This document shows positions 6,895 through 9,763 of a stretch of DNA of 9,763 bases, piece by piece. The translations under genes and the position numbers were made by a program. How positions within the stretch are numbered: position 1 is the first letter of the stretch; every line of letters begins with the position of its first letter. A model generated the notes under the pieces. That model saw nothing but the letters and a program-made list of their open reading frames with translations. It did not search any database and was not told where the DNA came from. This DNA comes from Bacillota bacterium (GTDB taxonomy: Bacteria > Bacillota > Clostridia > Christensenellales > Aristaeellaceae): the NCBI GenBank assembly GCA_023409955.1, contig JAEYQQ010000149.1, positions 1 through 9,763 on the forward strand, written 5' to 3'.

Positions 6895-6925
6895 ATAATT
6901 GGACTAATTTTTGAGGAGAATGCAC

Positions 6926-7324
6926 ATGCGGCAGCAAACAGCCTCATGCAGGAAACGGTTTATGATCCTGCTTGCGGTTCTTTTGTTTGTATCATGCTGC
7001 TTGCCTTTTGACATGGCAAGCGGTCAAGCTGAATATTCTCCAACGTCAACCATAAACCAACAGGCAGGGCAGCAAGCGCCAGGGAAAAGCGTTCATGGCT
7101 TAATCCAGAAAGCATATTCCCAAGGGGGCATGACGCCTGCGCAGCCCGGAGAATCACTGCTGGAAGATGCATATCCTATCCTCCAACCAGCAAAGGTACC
7201 CGGTCTGCCCAGCCTGGATGCAACGGCCTGTCAGGCGGATCGCTGCTTGATACATACAAGGCCGCTAAGTGAATTGGCCACCCGGACTGGAGGGCATGCG
7301 CCGCCTGGAATCACATATGTTTAG
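6926..7324 (+). CDS. Small secreted protein of unknown function
   Basis: I do not recognise this 132-residue protein. It starts with a basic N-region (residues 1-11) and a hydrophobic core, MILLAVLLFVSCCLPF (13-28). It then has ASG (31-33), a plausible signal peptidase I site, leaving about 99 residues outside the cell. FVSC (21-24) faintly resembles a lipobox but its -3 residue is Phe, so a lipoprotein is less likely. The mature part is polar, rich in Gln, Pro and Gly, has two cysteines (CQADRC, 102-107), and shows no domain. The ATG at 6926 is preceded by AGGAGA (6914-6919) at good spacing; an in-frame ATG at 6920 is too close to that site. A strong promoter lies directly upstream and hppA starts 99 bases after the stop. 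It is either a real small exported protein or a translated leader of hppA. The second half looks poorly constrained, so the product may not be conserved. Confidence 0.5.
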   Translation: MRQQTASCRKRFMILLAVLLFVSCCLPFDMASGQAEYSPTSTINQQAGQQAPGKSVHGLIQKAYSQGGMTPAQPGESLLEDAYPILQPAKVPGLPSLDATACQADRCLIHTRPLSELATRTGGHAPPGITYV

Positions 7325-7423
7325 GTTTGGGCATGCCAGCCTGGCCGACTTGGCATGTACCATGTTTCCATGGCTTATTGATTCTGGTTTACAGCCAAAT
7401 ACAAGACAAGGAGTGGGATCGCT
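7325..7423 (+). promoter_or_regulatory. hppA leader with one hairpin
   Basis: The 99 bases between the small gene and hppA contain CATGCCA (7332-7338) and TGGCATG (7351-7357), a perfect 7-bp inverted repeat with a 12-nt loop. No T-tract follows, so it is not a terminator; it might stabilise the hppA message or affect read-through. The hppA ribosome-binding site AAGGAG is at 7408-7413, ten bases before the ATG. I find no convincing promoter inside this stretch. Confidence 0.35.
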
Positions 7424-9493
7424 ATGAGTTGGGCATGGATCGCTCTGGCCGTATCTGTTATTTCATTTGTCGTGGCCTATTATTTCTACCGCTGGGTGGA
7501 AAAACTGCCTACCGCCGAAGGACCTATGGAGGGAATTGGAAAGCTGATCCGCAATGGAGCATTTACTTTCCTGAAGCGGGAATACAAAATTCTTGCCGTC
7601 TTTATGGCAGCTGTATCCGTTTTGCTGTTCCTGTTCTTCCCGAATCCCATATGGAGCCCTGAAGGCAGCGTTGTGCAAAATATATGGATGGTCGTTGCCT
7701 ACATAGCAGGTTCAGTGCTGTCTGCCCTTGCTGGCTGGGTAGGTATATCCATTGCCACAATTGCCAACGTAAAGGCAGCCACCGCTGCCCGCGAAGGCCT
7801 GGCCCCTTCCTTCATGGCCGGTTTCCGCGGCGGTGCTGTCATGGGCATGGCTGTTGTTGGCACTGCCTTGGCCGGTTCAGCACTCTTATCCATTCTTTTT
7901 CCTGGTAACCATGACGTGGTGCTGGCCTTCTCTTTCGGTGCCAGCTCTCTGGCACTGTTTGCCAAAGCCGGCGGCGGCATCTTTACCAAAACCGCCGACA
8001 TTGCAGCAGACCTCACTGGCAAGGTAGAGCTTGGTATCCCCGAGGATGACCCCCGCAACCCTGCCGTCATTGCGGACAATGTTGGTGACAACGTAGGTGA
8101 CGTGGCCGGCATGGGTGCCGACCTGTTCGATTCCCAGGTGGCCTCCATTGCCGCCGCCATGGTTATCGCATTGAGCCTTGGCAAGAACAATCTAAACTTG
8201 ATTTTCTGCTTTGGTGCATTAGGCCTTTTGGCCTCTATTATCGGTGTTTTTGTATCCAGGGTAGGCAAAGACGGCAATCCCGGCAAAGCACTAAACAACG
8301 GCACGTACCTTACCTGCGGCATCTTTGCGGTGCTCACCCTGGCAGCCTTCCTAATTGGCGGCACTGCCAATGGTTATGATATGCGCCTTTGGGGCGCCGC
8401 CATGCTAGGCATGGTTGCCGGTGTGGTCATTGGTTTTACCAGTGAATTCTTTACCGGCGATGACAAAAAGCCTGTGGCCAAGGTAGCCGAAGCTTGCAAG
8501 AGCGGCCCCGCCTTTACCATCCTCAGCGGTATCAGCTACGGCTTTATCTCTGCTTTCCCCTCTCTGTGCGGCATTGGTCTGGCAGCGCTGCTGTCTTATC
8601 ATCTGTGCGCACCCATTGGTCCTGGCTATGCCATGTTGGGAATCTCCTTTAGTGCCATCGGCATGCTGTCAGTTGTTGGCATGATCATCTCTAACGACGC
8701 TTACGGCCCCATTGTGGATAACGCCCGCGGTGTAGCTGAAATGGGCGGCCTGGGCGATAAGGTGCTGGAAATCACCGATGAGCTGGACGCCGCCGGCAAT
8801 ACCGCCAAGGCCATCACCAAGGGCTTTGCCATAGGCGCTGCCGGTCTTACCGTCATCGCCCTGCTGGGCGCTTTCCAGGAGATTGTTCAGCAGGCAGCAC
8901 CTGGATTAGAGGTTATCTTTGACCTGATGAATCCCACCGTGTTCTTCGGCCTGATGGTTGGTGTAGCTGTTCCCGCCGTATTCTCCGCCATGCTGATGAT
9001 GGGCGTAAACCGCAATGCTCAGCGTATGGTAGAAGAGATTCACCGCCAGTTCAAAGAAATCAAAGGCCTGCGTGAAGGCAAGCCTGGTGTACATCCCGAG
9101 TATGAGAAGTGTATTGATATCGCCACCAAAGGCGCCCTGAAAGAGCTGATCCCCGCCGGTCTGTTTGCGATTCTGGTAACCTTGGTGGTAGGCTTTGTAG
9201 GCGGCGTCAACGCCATCAGCGGCTACTTAACCGGCAACATCACTGCCGGATTGCTGCTTGCTCTTTTGATGAGCAACGCTGGCGGCCTGTGGGACAATGC
9301 CAAGAAGTATATTGAAGCCGGAAACTGCGGCGGCAAGGGCTCCGATGCCCACAAGGCAGCGGTTATCGGCGACACCGTTGGCGATCCTTTCAAGGATACG
9401 GCCGGTCCCTCCATCAACACCCAGGTTACCGTGGTCTCCTTGATTTCTTCCCTGACCGCGGCCATGTTCCTGGCTTCCTCCCTGATCAAGTAA
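7424..9493 (+). CDS. hppA: Membrane-bound proton-translocating pyrophosphatase, predicted K+-independent
   Basis: A 689-residue polytopic membrane protein, the normal length for the family. It couples hydrolysis of PPi to phosphate with ion pumping across the cytoplasmic membrane, conserving energy from biosynthetic PPi. The hallmarks are intact: the segment from TADIAADLTGK to GIPEDDPRNPA (190-214), the substrate/Mg-binding DNVGDNVGDVAGMGADLF (218-235), SNDAYGPIVDNARG (423-436), and KAAVIGDTVGDPFKDTAGPS (644-663). GNTAKAIT (458-465) has Lys462 and Thr465 at the positions that are Ala and Gly in K+-dependent enzymes. By the known rule this predicts K+ independence, and hence H+ rather than Na+ pumping. 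After ADLF the gate residue is Asp236 with Gln238, where bacterial enzymes such as that of Thermotoga have Glu and Tyr. The ADIAADLTGK version of the usual ADVGADLVGK is also unusual. The start is supported by AAGGAG ten bases upstream. It is probably transcribed with the small upstream gene. Confidence 0.95.
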   Translation: MSWAWIALAVSVISFVVAYYFYRWVEKLPTAEGPMEGIGKLIRNGAFTFLKREYKILAVFMAAVSVLLFLFFPNPIWSPEGSVVQNIWMVVAYIAGSVLSALAGWVGISIATIANVKAATAAREGLAPSFMAGFRGGAVMGMAVVGTALAGSALLSILFPGNHDVVLAFSFGASSLALFAKAGGGIFTKTADIAADLTGKVELGIPEDDPRNPAVIADNVGDNVGDVAGMGADLFDSQVASIAAAMVIALSLGKNNLNLIFCFGALGLLASIIGVFVSRVGKDGNPGKALNNGTYLTCGIFAVLTLAAFLIGGTANGYDMRLWGAAMLGMVAGVVIGFTSEFFTGDDKKPVAKVAEACKSGPAFTILSGISYGFISAFPSLCGIGLAALLSYHLCAPIGPGYAMLGISFSAIGMLSVVGMIISNDAYGPIVDNARGVAEMGGLGDKVLEITDELDAAGNTAKAITKGFAIGAAGLTVIALLGAFQEIVQQAAPGLEVIFDLMNPTVFFGLMVGVAVPAVFSAMLMMGVNRNAQRMVEEIHRQFKEIKGLREGKPGVHPEYEKCIDIATKGALKELIPAGLFAILVTLVVGFVGGVNAISGYLTGNITAGLLLALLMSNAGGLWDNAKKYIEAGNCGGKGSDAHKAAVIGDTVGDPFKDTAGPSINTQVTVVSLISSLTAAMFLASSLIK

Positions 9494-9501
9494 AATGATC
9501 A

Positions 9502-9546
9502 AAAAATCCCGGAGGCACAGTTCAAAACTGCGCTTCCGGGATTTTT
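9502..9546. terminator. Bidirectional terminator between hppA and the convergent permease
   Basis: AAAAATCCCGGA (9502-9513) and TCCGGGATTTTT (9535-9546) form a 12-bp outer stem, with an inner CAGT/ACTG helix (9518-9521 with 9527-9530) around a short loop. The arms give a T-tract on both strands, so the element can end hppA transcription from the left and permease transcription from the right. Confidence 0.85.
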
Positions 9547-9562
9547 GCTTTTAGACTCTAAG

Positions 9563-9763
9563 TTAATAGATCCACCATATCAGCAAGTACCCCGTCACGA
9601 CAGCAGCCAGGGTAAAGGGCACGCTAATCTTCATGAATGTACCAGTGGAGACCTCATGGCCTTCCTTACGCAAAATACCAAGGGCTGTAATATTGGCTGA
9701 TGCGCCAATGGGCGTTAGGTTGCCACCCAGGGTCGCCCCGGCCAACAGGCCAAAGTACAGTAT
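9563..9763 (-). CDS. ArsB/NhaD/SLC13-type permease, C-terminal fragment (5' end outside window)
   Basis: The frame runs on the - strand from the right edge to a TAA at 9563-9565 and gives 66 residues. GLLAGATLGGNLTPIGASANI matches the conserved 'tLGGNlTpiGasaNiva' element of the ion transporter superfamily, which contains ArsB, NhaD and SLC13/DASS carriers. It is followed by RKEG, a short polar segment, and a last membrane helix (FTLAAVVTGYLLIWWIY) at the C-terminus. In these transporters the Asn-Pro/Ser-Asn type loop forms part of the ion and substrate site. With only the C-terminus visible, the substrate (arsenite, Na+/H+ exchange or a dicarboxylate) cannot be told. It converges on hppA and shares its terminator. 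Confidence 0.82.
   Translation of the reverse strand: MLYFGLLAGATLGGNLTPIGASANITALGILRKEGHEVSTGTFMKISVPFTLAAVVTGYLLIWWIY

Noticed and set aside
7332..7357. Hairpin before hppA as a terminator separating it from the small gene
   Set aside because: The stem is only 7 bp and no T-tract follows.
7699..8370. A 223-codon open frame on the - strand inside hppA
   Set aside because: It lies wholly antisense to strongly conserved hppA codons, is rich in Pro, Ala, Ser and Met as expected of an antisense shadow, and has no ribosome-binding site.

Overview
The window looks like a stretch of chromosome from a bacterium of the Clostridia (Firmicutes). The grounds are a secreted CotH-type protein, strong AGGAG-like ribosome-binding sites, frequent GTG starts, Gram-positive-type sigma-A promoters, compact intrinsic terminators, and a moderate-GC coding style with AT-rich gaps. 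No genus can be named from sequence alone. I see no tRNA, rRNA, CRISPR array, insertion sequence or prophage gene.

Layout, left to right. (1) 3-104: the last 33 codons of an ABC transporter ATPase on the + strand, converging on a secreted CotH-family kinase-like protein on the - strand (132-1823). (2) 1824-2325: about 500 bases without a protein gene. They hold a well-formed promoter (1957-1985), a highly structured candidate RNA of about 175 nt ending in its own terminator (1991-2167), a second weaker promoter, and a perfect 8+8 bp dyad just ahead of the next gene. (3) 2326-3914: a two-gene operon, a double-GNAT-fold acetyltransferase then a class I SAM methyltransferase, closed by a terminator. 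(4) 4180-6719: a second two-gene operon, a PlsC-type acyltransferase with an added Cys4 zinc-ribbon-like module, then a GltS-like sodium/glutamate symporter family protein, closed by a terminator. (5) 6818-7423: a near-consensus promoter with a duplicated 15-bp box, a small secreted protein of unknown function (6926-7324), and a 99-nt leader. (6) 7424-9493: a membrane-bound proton-translocating pyrophosphatase (hppA). It is closed by a terminator that also serves the convergent 3' end of an ArsB/NhaD/SLC13-type permease, which runs off the right edge (9563-9763, - strand).

The genes do not form one pathway. The right half has a loose membrane-energetics theme: an ion-coupled transporter, a PPi-driven proton pump and another ion-linked permease. 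The acyltransferase belongs to phospholipid synthesis. The most interesting items are the unassigned structured RNA at 1991-2167, the duplicated operator-like box over the promoter that probably drives both the small secreted protein and hppA, and the pyrophosphatase's residues. Those residues are Lys462/Thr465, which predict K+ independence, and Asp236 where the gate glutamate is expected. I did not find clear evidence of a wholly new multi-gene system.
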